Assembly: GCA_050084985.1 (NCBI GenBank)
Contig: JBITNC010000002.1
Location: 2,480,001 to 2,544,000 of the forward strand
Reading direction: 5' to 3'
DNA length: 64,000 bases
Source: Nageia nagi
Lineage: Eukaryota; Pinophyta
Part shown: piece after piece, positions 1 to 10,879 of the stretch
Position numbering within the stretch: position 1 is the stretch's first letter
How the letters are laid out: each line of letters opens with the position of its first letter
Notes under the pieces: generated by a model
Database searches by the model: none
What the model was told of the DNA's origin: nothing
The model's input: the letters and a program-made list of their open reading frames with translations, nothing else
Made by a program: the position numbers and the translations under genes

Positions 1-1320
1 GCTTTTGTAATGCACCAACCATATTCATGAGAGTAATGAATAATGTTCTCAAATATTTTATTGATTTTTTTTTAATTTTTATTTTCTTGGATGATATTAT
101 AGTTTACAACTAATCTTGGGAGGAACACCTAGAACACTTAAAACAAGTATTGCAAACTTTATCAAAAGAGAAGTTGTTGAAGATGCAAAAATGCAATTGT
201 AGATAGGAGTCTTTGGTGTATATAGGACATGTTGTAGATAGTGGATAGCTAAAGATTGATCCTAAGAAGGTTAAAGCCATTGTGGAATGGCCAAGACTAA
301 ACAATTTTACTAAGACAAGAAGTTTCTTGGGCATTTTCCAATCCCTCAGAAAATTTATTTTTGTTTTTTTCTACTATTAATACTCTATTGCATGATATTA
401 CTAGCATAAAGTAGGGATTTCAATGGGGTAAGAAACAATACTAATCTTTTGATTCATTAAAATAAAAACTAAGTAATGCTTTGGTGTTAGCATTACAAAA
501 CTTGCAACAAGTTCCATTTGAGATTAGGATGGATGTAGGTGAGTGTGCAATGGGGGTGGTTTTGTTACAAGGAGTAAGACCCATATGTTATCACTTAGAA
601 AAATTTAGTGGTGAAATATTGAACTATCTTAGATATGATAAGAAGTTGTATGCCTTACTCCAAGTTGTGAAGAAGTGGAAGCATTACTTGTTGGGAAGGG
701 ATTCTATCATCCATTTTAACTATTAATATTAACAAAATTGATCAAAACTATAGAAGGCAAAATATTTTAGGTGGATGGGCTTCTTGTAATAGTTCCATTT
801 AATTATTAGCTATAAAAAGAATAATACAAATAACATTGTAGAAATGCTTTCTAGACCACTAATAAAAGTTTTAGTTATAGGTACAATGATGCATCTATAT
901 CTTTTTGTTCATGAGGCATATAATGAAAAATGTTTGGTTGAAAAAGATTTTAAAGAGGTTTATAAAAAAATTCAGTAGTCATCTTTTTTCTTTATCACCA
1001 TCATTGGGATACACTCAAACAACATCATTAGATTGTGAGGAGATAATTGATTATTATCTTAAAGATGGACTTATTTATAAGTTGAATATGTTGTGTATTC
1101 CAAAAGGATAAATAATTAAGGTGATTAGATAGGCACATACATTATGCATAGTGTGACATTTTGAGTGGAAAAGATAGTTGCAAATATGCAAAGGTATGTT
1201 TATTGGCCTAAAATGCAAGACATCTATTCTTGTTCAAAATTCAAGTCAAAACTACCATTCCTTCAATCGAGTCATATCCTTCATACCTACCATAATTTTA
1301 AAAAGTATTTTGGTTGTATA
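1..1320 (+). pseudogene. Ty3/gypsy pol remnant, left part (RT, RNase H, integrase N-terminus)
   Basis: Translation gives, in order, the end of a Ty3/gypsy reverse transcriptase, RNase H and the start of integrase. The RT part (about 1-350) includes an FLDDII version of the catalytic box near 90-105 and a conserved 'KIDPKKVKAIVEWP' stretch near 256-297. RNase H lies at about 400-730, with an uninterrupted frame at 481-726. The integrase zinc-binding approach lies at about 1020-1235 and ends in a 'YVYWPKMQD' motif. Several stops and frame changes make it a pseudogene, and the RT is cut by the window edge. The reading resumes after position 8880, so this is one half of an element split by later insertions. 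Confidence 0.85.
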
Positions 1321-1321
1321 A

Positions 1322-1928
1322 GACATGTAACTCAGTTGGCACCATCAGACATGTAATTGGGTATTTAGAGCATTTCACCTTGACATAAAAGGTTATGGAT
1401 AATTTTAAGCTTGAAAAATAGATGATCCATCTTCAAAAGATCATAGCTTTTTTCTAGCAATGCATAATAGGGAAAAATGATACACCATTGGATAGTTCAT
1501 GAAAAACCCTTACCAATGAGTGGTTATATGATCCTTTTTTCTTAAAAAATGATCCCTACTCATCCACTTTAGGATTCCAACCAATTGCATGAAAATGTAA
1601 TTAGATCAGCTTTGTAGATTTGGTGTCAACCTAGCTACATAAGCTTTATGGTTGATTTGGTTGCATGAATTTCTAGTGCCAACCTAACTGTATGGATTTC
1701 TAATGCCATATCAATTATATGAGAGTTGTTCCAACTTGGTTGTACTACATTTCATGAAAATGATCATAACTTTTTATCTAACCCTTTGATTAAGGTATAT
1801 GATATACTAGTAGAAAGTCTATGATAACACCTTTCTAATGAATGATCACACAACCCCTTTTTGAATTATAATCATACTTGCCAACATGTGTGTTTGGTGT
1901 CAACCCAATTACAGTGGAAGATGGTGTT
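1322..1928 (+). repeat. Left arm of a large inverted repeat (foldback-like element)
   Basis: The reverse complement of this arm matches about 7825-8487 along its length with scattered differences. One example is 'gtatttagagcatttcacc' near 1361, which pairs with its complement near 8418-8436. The arm contains loose repeats of a motif like 'ggtgtcaacctagttgcatg'. It starts where the gypsy integrase reading stops. No transposase is visible, so the family is unknown; it may be a foldback or MITE-like DNA element, or a hairpin-forming satellite. Confidence 0.7.
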
Positions 1929-1933
1929 GACCC

Positions 1934-3332
1934 TATAATATCCCTCAAATACTCTCATGTAGATATTAGCTAAATAAATAATTCAAACTATCAAAATTCA
2001 CCCTCAAGCATACCACATTTGATCTAGGGTATCAATTAAGTCAAATAGTGAGTGAGGAAGGCGAATGACTCACCCTACAAGTACCAATAACACTAAATTA
2101 CCCAATATTATACATAGGGGCTCATACACTATGCCAAACTCAACCAAGAATACCAATGAATTATATATGCAAGCATACACATACAAAATAGCTTAATGTT
2201 GCAAGTATGGAAGGATACACATTAAATATGAAGACAAATATTGAGATCCAAGTATGCCTCGATAGTATTAATGATGAATGAATGAGTATAATATTGATTT
2301 GGCCCAAAAGGGATCAACTTTGGCATTGAAGGAGCCAACTAGGATGTACAATGATCTAAGATAGACTCTAAAATTGAATTAGAATAACCACCTCCTACCA
2401 GTTCTATGGATGCCTCACTAAAGGGCTTCCTCACATACTAGCTCTCGATGAAGAGAACATATGTGGTTCCAAAATGCCATCAGATGGATTCAAAGATATA
2501 GACCACTTATGGATGCCTCAAGGTAAGGAAGCCTCACTCGCATAAACAAACACCTCTACTATAAGACACAAGGTGTTCTATGTATTTTAAACTCTCCTTG
2601 TGTGCTATGATCAAAGGTGCTTGACACCACCAAGAATTTGAGCTTAGAAGTGAAGGATTTATCTATCAAACCAACTTTATCTTTATAATTAGGCTCCTTA
2701 TCCTTATATAACTCATCATTGGATCTAGATCTCACCTCAAGTTCATCACCCAACCCTCATATCTAAATGTTGGTTTTCTAAAAGCCCCATAAAGCCCAAT
2801 TAAGGTTCCTAGAGATAAAGCAAGGCCAAATGTGAGTATTTGGGTCCTACACATGCTTAATGTAGGTGCTTGGGAGTCACCCATGCCATGTGGGGGTATA
2901 ATAATGCATGTGTGGATTTATTGGAGTCATAATGAGCCAATGTGGGCCTAGAGTGCATGCATGGGTATATAGGAGTCATTATGGGCCAACATAGGGGTCT
3001 AGAAGTCTCCCCAAGGCTGGCGCATGTGTACAAGTATTCTTAAATTCAATTTTGGGGAAAATAGGTATTTATACATGTTCTAAGTGATATACAAGCCTTG
3101 GCATTCTCAAAATCATCTTTACGATCTCTAAGTACATTAAATGATAAATAAAATAACACATCCTAGCTTGGGAGAAAAATCTCCCTCATGGGGCTCACAA
3201 AGTGGGTATAATGGACCTTTATAATTTTATCCCAAGGAATTAACAATAATTACATGAATAAATTATTTTTACAAAAAAGGGAATCCTTAGGATTCCAAAA
3301 CTAATTAATTTTTGCAAAAAGGGGATGTTACA
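1934..3332 (-). repeat. 3' LTR of the gag-protease element
   Basis: Direct repeat of 6342-7743. On the - strand it begins TGTAACATCCCC next to the polypurine tract, and it ends at 1934, where the expected terminal CA has decayed. Both copies carry the same order of blocks, for example 'ttcaaactatcaaaattcac' near 1981 and 6392. Length is about 1,399 bp. Confidence 0.9.
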
Positions 3333-3347
3333 AAGCCTCCCCCCTTG
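3333..3347 (-). other. Polypurine tract of the gag-protease element
   Basis: The - strand reads CAAGGGGGGAGGCTT and directly abuts the TGTAACATCCCC start of the 3' LTR. This is the expected place for plus-strand DNA priming, and it fixes the element's orientation. Confidence 0.8.
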
Positions 3348-3789
3348 AATTGCTTACCTTTAAGTAATTGTAAAAGGACACGAATCATTATCTTCTAAAC
3401 ATCCCATGGCTCCACTACAAGTATCAGTTATGGCTCTTTATGGTGGAATGCAACTTCAATAATTCTCTTCCATAACTCAGCTCATGTAGCCCTTGTATCA
3501 ATTGTTAGAGTTCCTCTTTGGTGTCTAAATGTTTAATGCAAAATTTTTGATATTTCATTGAAGTTTATTCTATTTTTGGCAATCCACATCAAGCATAAAA
3601 ATGCCTACAAATATTTTGGTACAATAATCCTTATAATACATAAGGATGCATGCAAAACTTTTGATGTACTTGTCCATGATAGGTACCAAATTGTAACAGT
3701 AAAAATTTGGAATAATCATGAGAAATATACCTAAAAACATGAAAAAGAGCAAGCATGCATGAAAAAAAGTGGAGCCTTTGCTCCATGAT

Positions 3790-4190
3790 AGATGCCAAGA
3801 CTTTCATAGGCTCAACATTAGGTTCCAAGCTTCTTCCCTATCCAATTTTGGGTGCCAAACCTTCCCCATGTCTAACGTTAGGTTCCCAACCTCCTTGATT
3901 CTCAATGTGGGATGCAAAACCACTTCCTTGTTCAATGTTGGGTGCCAAAAATTCTCCATGTCCAATGTGGGATGTCATGCTTCTTCTATGCCCAATGTGA
4001 GATGTTAAGATCCCTCCATGCTCAACGTGGGATGCTAAGTTTCCTCCTTTCCATATGTGAGAAACCAAGACCCTTCCATGTCCAACGTGGGATGCCAAGA
4101 TCCCTCCATATCTAATGTGGGGTGCCCATGTCTATCTAAGTCCAACATGGGATGCTAATACCCCTTCATGTCCTATTTGGGGTGTAACAT
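3790..4190 (-). repeat. 30-bp minisatellite inside the gag-protease element
   Basis: About 13 diverged copies follow a strict 30-bp period. The core 'caatgtgggatgccaag' recurs near 3902, 3932, 3962, 3992, 4022, 4052, 4082, 4112 and 4142. Because 30 is a multiple of three, the - strand frame 4098-3838 stays open and reads a 10-residue repeat resembling 'LASHVEHGGI'. It lies between the protease and the polypurine tract, where pol would be in an autonomous element. Whether it was ever translated is not known. Confidence 0.85.
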
Positions 4191-4339
4191 CTCCTCCTTT
4201 ACCATTGTTAGCTCATCTTGTTTCTTTTCTTTCTCATGGTGTTGCCAAATCACTTCTAATTTCTTAGTAGTGAGCTAGGGGCATTTGTCCCTAATTCCCT
4301 GCAAAGTATGGGTCTTACCATAAATATCAAATCTCATGG

Positions 4340-4660
4340 TTAGATTCCTTTAATTGGTATGGATGTCACCCAATTCAAATAATTATTACACACCCAAGAT
4401 GATATGAGGATGTCTCTTGAGTGATACACATAAAAATTTTCCCTCACAATGTAACTTCCCAACCTCATCCCAAATCTCTCTACAATTTGGTCTACTAATG
4501 TGAGTTTCCCATTGGCATTGGAAACTTTGAATCCTTTAAATCCCTTGGTTCTAATACCCAGAAAATCCCCATCAATAAAATTATGAGTAGAACCAAGGTC
4601 TATTAAGACCATCACATCTTGCCCACCTACCTACCCAATTACCTTTAGAATGAGGTATTT
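4340..4660 (-). pseudogene. Retropepsin-like aspartic protease domain of the gag-protease element
   Basis: The - strand translation contains 'MVLIDLGSTHNFID' followed by 'VSNANGKLTL', the pattern of plant Ty3/gypsy retropepsins, which normally read DSGS/T-HNFI. Here the active-site triad is D-L-G, so Ser is replaced. The clearly open frame runs 4615-4340. It follows gag after a gap of about 150 bp with a broken frame. Its role would have been Gag-Pol maturation, and the decayed motif suggests loss of function. Confidence 0.75.
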
Positions 4661-4795
4661 ATTTTCTCCAATGAGTGAAGAAATCATAATCGTAAGAGAT
4701 GCCTTTACCTTGGGTGCCTCAGTCCAATCCAATATGTCCATGCAAAGCTCTAAATATGAATCTTTATCTTCACAATCTAAAAGTACCTCAATGTA

Positions 4796-6169
4796 TTACA
4801 CTTGTTCTTTATCTTGAAAATGATGCCCTATCTTCCATGGCTTCTTGTAATGAAAGCATTTGCTTTCTTCTCTCAACTTTCTTCTAGTGTTTGCATCCAT
4901 TTGGCTCGTCTGGGGAGGGGAAAGTTTTTTGAACTTGCTAGATCCCTCCTTCTCTATTTGTTGGTTTCGACATGACCTGCCCCTTATGCATCTACCCCCT
5001 TTGAGGGAGATCATAGTTGATTCCAAATCATAGGTTACTCTGATTACATCATTAAGGGTTTTTGGCCTAGATACCTTTACCATTCCTTGCAAGGGTTCCA
5101 TCAACCCTTATACAAAGATGAAGGTCAATATCTCCTTTGAAATGTTATGGATCATAATTGTAATTTTTTGAAAATTTGAAATGAAATCATCCATCATACC
5201 TTGCTTCTTGAAGGATGTAAGCTCTCTGAAATAATTGTTCTTCTTCTTTCTATCAAACCATTTCATTAGCCTCCAAGAAAATTCATTAAAAGAGGAGATG
5301 TGAGAGTAATATTGGATGATTACCCCATGCTACCACCATTTAAGAGCATCTCCCTCAAAATGCAATGATACAAAATGGATTACATATTCTTCCACCATGT
5401 TCAAACTCAACGTAAAATATGTCTACAGCTGGTGGAGCCAAGCCCTAGTGTTCATCCTCTTGCCATCATATATAAGAACTTGCATTTTGTTAATGTTGTA
5501 TTGTTGTTCTCTCTTATCACCCTTGCTTTGATGGTGGGTGCCATGAGAAATACCTCCCTTCAACCCCAAAATCTCTAAATAGCCATTAAAATTCATATCC
5601 CTCCTCAATCCTATATCTAACATAGAATTTTCCCTAAAAATTTGATTTAACTCAAGAGGATTTGAAACCTAATGTTTTACCTTATTTGCAAATTTCTTGG
5701 CAAATAAGGGCTTAGATAGTTTGGAAATGAAGAGTTTCTCTCCTATCTTCCTAATGTATTCTTCCAAGAAAATCCTTAGAAGAGGGTTAGTCCCCTATGA
5801 TGCCCTATGAGAATGGGAGCTCACAAATGCATGCTCTTGGTGACTCATGGATCCATGATGAGTGGACGCTTTATCCCTCAAGCTATGCGATCTCCTTAAG
5901 TTGGGAGTTTTATCCATTATATCCTCCTCGCTTGGTTTTGGAAAAAATAAGCCCCAAGAAGACATGTGATCCCAAGCATCTATGGTGGCTAGTTGATTTA
6001 GCACTATCTTTTTCATACTCCTTATGGTTGTAATAAGTTCATTGAACTTTCTTTCTATAGTAGCCTCTCTAGATGAGCTAGAGCTTCTCCTTCTCCTGAT
6101 TGATGGGGATATGCCTTTTCTAGCTCAATTTTCTTCACCAAAAGCATCCTTACCTTGGAAATCCTCCAT
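4796..6169 (-). pseudogene. gag remnant of the gag-protease element
   Basis: The reading begins at a possible start at 6169 ('MEDFQGKDAF') and runs in pieces to 4796. It includes the Ty3/gypsy capsid signature 'YDGKRMNTRAWLHQL' (near 5470-5420) and 'FEGDALKWW' (near 5360-5330). A zinc-knuckle region 'CFHYKKPWKIGHHFQDK' lies near 4850-4800, with the second and last cysteines lost. An arginine/serine-rich stretch lies near 6090. Stops and frame shifts interrupt it at several points. The product would have been the capsid and nucleocapsid polyprotein. Confidence 0.75.
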
Positions 6170-6324
6170 CCATGGTCTACAATCCTCATCCTAAGTGGTT
6201 CTGGTTAGGGTATCTTTTGAAAACATCTCCTTTCCACCCTTATTAGCTAAATATATATCTCTTCTATTATTGGATATGGTATAGTAGTTATGGACTATAG
6301 GTATCATTCATAGGCTAGCCAAAT

Positions 6325-6340
6325 CCAAGGTTTGATATCA
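6325..6340 (-). other. Primer-binding site, initiator-Met tRNA type
   Basis: The - strand reads TGATATCAAACCTTGG one base after the 5' LTR. It resembles the usual plant TGGTATCAGAGC with G-to-A changes typical of methylcytosine decay. It marks the 5' side of the element and agrees with the - orientation. Confidence 0.7.
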
Positions 6341-6341
6341 C

Positions 6342-7743
6342 TGTCATATCCCCAAAATATTATCTCATAGATATTAGCCAAATAAATAATTCAAACTATC
6401 AAAATTCACCCTCAAGCATACCACATCTAATGTAGGGAATCAATTAAGTCAAATAGTGAGCAAGGAATGTCAATAACTCATCTTATAAGCACCAATACCA
6501 CTAAATTACCCTACGTCATACATAGGGTCTCATACACTATGCTAAACTCATTCAATAATGTCAATGAAGCACATATGAAAGAATATACATACAAAATAGC
6601 TCAACAAGCATGCAAGTATGGAAGCATACACATCAAATATGAAGATAAATATTGAGATCCAAGTATGTCCTAGTAGTATTAATGATGAATGAATGAGTAC
6701 AATACCAATATGGCCAAAAAGGGCTCAATGTTGACCTTGAAGGAGCCAACTAGGGCATATAATGAGCTAATATAGACTATGAAACTGAAGTTAAAAAAAC
6801 ACACTCCTACCATTTATGTGGATGTCTCATCGAATGGCTCCCTCACAAAATAGCTCTCAATAAAGAGAACGGTTGTGGTTCCATAATACCATTGAATGGA
6901 TTCAAAGATGCAAATCACTTATGGACACCTTAGGGTAGGGAAACCTCACTTACATGAATAGATACCTCAATTGTAAGACAGAAGGTGTCCTACACCTCAT
7001 GAACTCTCCTTGTACACTAAGCTCAAGGGTTCTTGACACTACCAAGTATTTAAACTCCAAAGATAAGGGTTTCTATATCAAATCAATTCTATCTCTACAA
7101 TGAGGCTCCTTACCCTTATATAGCTCATCATTGGATTTGGATATGACCTCAAAGTGATCACCCAACCCTCTTATCTCAACATTGACTTCCTAGAAGCCCC
7201 ATAAAGCCCAATGAAGGTCCTTAAGGTTCAAGCAAGGCCCAACATGGATATCTGGGCCCTCCACATGCTCAATGTGGATGCTTTGGAGTCAACCATGCCA
7301 CATGGGGATCTAAGAATGCATGTGTGGGTGTCTTGGAGTCATAATGAGCCAACATGAGCCTAGAGTGCATGTGTGGTATCTAAGATTCATCATGAGCCAA
7401 CATGGGGATCTAAGAGTCTCCCAATGGTTGGTGCATGTGGAAAAGTGCTCCCAAATCCAATGTTAGGGAAAATAGGTTTTTATCCATGTTCTAAGTGCTA
7501 TTCAAGTCTTGGGATTTTTATAATCATTTTTGGGATCTCCTAGTACATTTAATGACAAATAAAATAGCACATCCTAGCTTGAGGGGAAAACATCCCTCAT
7601 GGGGCTCACAATGTGGGTCTAATGGACCTTTATAATTCTATCTTAAGGAATTAACAACAATTATATGAATAAATAAATATTTACAAAATGGGAATCCTTA
7701 GGATTCCAAAAGTAATTATTTTTTATAAAAATGGGATGTTTCA
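6342..7743 (-). repeat. 5' LTR of the gag-protease element
   Basis: Direct repeat partner of 1934-3332. On the - strand it begins TGAAACATCCC at 7743 and ends ATATGACA at 6342. It is followed outward by gacct, the likely target duplication. Length is about 1,402 bp. Confidence 0.9.
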
Positions 7744-7824
7744 GACCTGGTTGCAGGGGAGGATGGCGTTGACCTGGTTGTAAGGGAGGATGGTGCTTAC
7801 TTAGTTGCATCCTCTCCTACAAAG

Positions 7825-8487
7825 TGATCAACACCATCCTCCCCTATAATCAAATCGACACCAAGCATATATGCTAGTAGGTAGGTGGTAGCCTTGATTT
7901 TGTAATGCTCATAAATGAGTCATTTTATCATCAAAAGGGTTTGTATGATCACTCATTAGAAAGGTATCATTGTAAGATTTCTAATGGTATATCATATGGC
8001 TTAATAGGAGGTTTGGATCAAACATTATGGCCATTTTCATGAAATGTAGTGCAAATAGGCTAGAAACAACACTCCTACAGCTCGGTTGGCATCAAAAATC
8101 CATGCAATTAGCTTAACACCAAAACTTTGTGCAATTAGGTCAACCATAAAGCCTGTGTCGTCAGGTTGGCACAAAATGTACATAGATAAGTTGACTACAT
8201 TTCCTATGATTGGTTGGAATCTTAAAATGGATTCTTAAGCTCATTTTTCAACTAAAATGGATCATGTAACCACTCATTGGAAAGGGATTTTCATGAACTT
8301 TCTAATGGTGTATCATTTTACCCCATTAAACATTGATAGAAAAAGTTATGAACTTTTAAATCTGGTTGATCTATTTTACAAGCTTCAAATCATCCAAAAC
8401 CTCATAAATTGTTATGGTGAAATGCTCTAAACACCCAATTGCATGTTTGATGGTGTCAACTCAGTTGCATGTCTAATGGTCCCATAT
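7825..8487 (+). repeat. Right arm of the large inverted repeat
   Basis: Pairs with 1322-1928 in inverted orientation. The short stretch 7744-7824 between the retrotransposon and this arm holds repeats such as 'gaggatggcgttgacctgg' and would be the original loop. The sequence from 8487 to about 8850 continues with the same 'gttgcatg/ggtgtcaac' style motif, but I could not pair it with the left side. Confidence 0.7.
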
Positions 8488-8879
8488 TGGTTACATATTT
8501 TATTGCACTAGCCCAGTTGCATGGATATATGATGTTGGATCGATTGCATGCATATGTGATGTTAAATTGATTGTAAAATATTTGTTGTCAAAATGATTAC
8601 ATAAAATCTAGATATGGTTTTGAATCAAATGCAAAGTATTTTATGTTGAACTAATCCTTGAATATTTGGTGTTGAGCTAGTTGCAAAATGTTTTCCAATT
8701 TTTTACATCTTTTTTTATAATTTGTATAAAAATTTCCTACCTATTTATCATATCACCATTAGTTTGCCACCATTTCTAAATATGTTTCTAGGAGTTTCAC
8801 CAAGATTTTATAGGTAAATTTAGGAGGAGGGATATTAAAATTTATTTTGTTGCACTATTAATCCAAAAAATAGAAAAAT

Positions 8880-9946
8880 GGGTTTGTACATACCACTTTC
8901 AATTCCCAATAGACATTGGGAAAGCATTTCTATGGACTTTGTGGGTGGATTGCCTATATATAAAAAAGGCAATATTATTTGTTTATAGTAGTGGATAAGT
9001 TTAGTAAAATTTGTGTGTTAATACCTTTTAGAAAGAACATAACAAGCCAAGTAGGAGGGCTTATTCTTTTCTCATATCTAGGTTCATTTTGGGTTACCTA
9101 ATTCTATTACATATGATAAGGATTTAGGATTTTTTGGTACATTTTGGACCTTTGTGGGAAAATATGGATATAATGTTGAAAAGAAGCACTACCTTTTTCC
9201 CTCAAATATATGAGAAAATTAAGGTGGTGAATAGGATAATGCTACAAATATTGAGGGGATACTATAGTAAACATCTAAGGACTTTGGATGTAACTTTTCT
9301 AAATTCAACACTTACAATAAGGTAGTCTATAATTCCACTAATGGTATCTTCCACCATCACCATTTGACTATGGTTTTTGATAGTCTTGAAGGAATAATAA
9401 CTAGCTAAGATGTTCATTAATAAAATTTGGCATATTCACATAAGGTACAAGAATAACTCAAGGTTAGCCAAGATAAATACAACTTGAGACATGAGAAGCA
9501 TAGAATTTATCACAAAATCAAAGTAGGAGATCATGTGTGTTTGTATCCTAGCAAGGAAAGATTGAAAGGTCAAGTTGAAACCTCTCAGATATGGACATTT
9601 TGACATTATTGGAAAAGTAAGTGGGAATGGTTTCAAATTAAATATGCTATTCTATATGAAAATATATTCAATGATTAATATGGAGAACTTAAATTCATTT
9701 GAACCAACCATGATCACTGAAGAAGGAGTGGAACAAGTCTTACCAACTATTGATAGCTTGTCTCCAAGTAATATGGTAGAGCTTATGGAGGATAACATTA
9801 TAAAAAAGAAGGTAGCTTGTACCACTAGAAGATGCCAACAATATATTTGGTTGGTTGGTTTGAAGGGAAAAATATCTAAGAAGGAAAAATGGCATGATAA
9901 AAGTGATATTTTGGGTACCAAAAGACTCCTCATTGGGGAGGTTTGA
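8880..9946 (+). pseudogene. Ty3/gypsy pol remnant, right part (integrase core and C-terminus)
   Basis: Continues the element seen at 1-1320. The reading 'SIPNRHWESISMDFVGGLP' (about 8903-8955) is the start of the integrase catalytic core. The C-terminal module is open at 9575-9946 and reads 'KPLRYGHFDIIGKVSGNGF' and later 'TTRRCQQYIWLVGLKGKIS', as in plant gypsy integrase ends. The central core around 9000-9330 is badly decayed. Frames change near 8990, 9130 and 9560. Confidence 0.8.
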
Positions 9947-10879
9947 TTTCAAATTATCATATGTGTAAAATCAAAAATCTTGGAGTGAATATCTTAAGCA
10001 TAATTCTTCATGCTCATTATTTGAAATATTCCCTTTGATTTTTGTGGAGTTTACTTGCAATATCCTAGTGCCATCACTAAACTTTACCTAAGTGAAATCA
10101 TAGGGTTATTATTAAATTCCATCATTAGATTATATCATAATTAGATTGTGAAATGGTGGGGATTCATGTTGTTGAGTGTTAAATCCATCCTAAAGATTTA
10201 CAGGAAAATTATGACTAAGATTGGACATTGAAATGGCCATGAACCAAATTTGACCCGATGAGGACCCAAGTGTAGAAAACAACGAGAAGGTCAAGGATAT
10301 CACTAAAGGAAAGATAGGCTAGTGACATCATTGGATGTGAAGAGTGAATTTTAAGAGGAAGATAAAGTGTCCAAGTCATCCTAAGGGATTTTTGAACCTC
10401 AAGAGTTACATTCTAAGTGAAGAAATGGGGTCTATAATGATAAATACCCATGATAAACTAGTTATATGGACTTTTTGGTATGATTTTCTATCTAATATTG
10501 AGAATTGAAATTAGAAACATTCGAGAGTGGACTTTATATTGGAGTATGAGGTATTGTTGGGGTTGTGTTATGTAGAATAGAATATAATAGAATTTGTATT
10601 AATATCCATTGATTGACCAAAAAAGGTCAATAGGACTATAAAGTAGGACATGTACAAAGAAATGGGAGTGCCTAGTGCAACTCCAATGGAAATAAAATAA
10701 GAAAAATAACAAATAAAACATAAACAAATTCTATGAATCAAGGATTTCTCCCAACATTCAAGGGTGCAAAGAAGTGAGTGATATAAGAGTTTGATGTCCT
10801 TGTAAATGGCCCATTTTGGACTTAACGATGAGAGGTTCTTATTGTATCTCTGTGATCACCCTTGCATTTCCTAGTCATG
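9947..10879. other. Unassigned AT-rich sequence after gypsy pol
   Basis: No open frame or clear repeat boundary was recognised. The first part may be the 3' untranslated region or LTR of the gypsy element. The part near 10560-10780 may be the 3' end of the adjacent - strand LINE. I could not find a matching second LTR. Confidence 0.4.

Larger units (their letters stand above)
1934..7743 (-). mobile_element. Ty3/gypsy-type LTR retrotransposon with gag and protease only
   Basis: Two direct repeats of about 1.4 kb (1934-3332 and 6342-7743) flank an internal region of about 3.0 kb. On the - strand the order is 5' LTR, primer-binding site, gag, aspartic protease, 30-bp minisatellite, polypurine tract and 3' LTR. 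No RT, RNase H or integrase is found between the protease (ends about 4340) and the polypurine tract (about 3347). The element therefore looks like a non-autonomous gag-protease derivative. The flanking 5 bp are gaccc (1929-1933) and gacct (7744-7748), a target duplication with one change. It sits inside the inverted-repeat element. Confidence 0.88.

Noticed and set aside
3769-4115. + strand open frames over the minisatellite
   Set aside because: The 30-bp period keeps several frames open on both strands. The element itself is on the - strand.
6467-6655. 62-codon + strand frame
   Set aside because: Lies within the LTR of the gag-protease element on the opposite strand; no protein pattern.
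9652-9952. - strand open frames
   Set aside because: Antisense of the gypsy integrase C-terminus.
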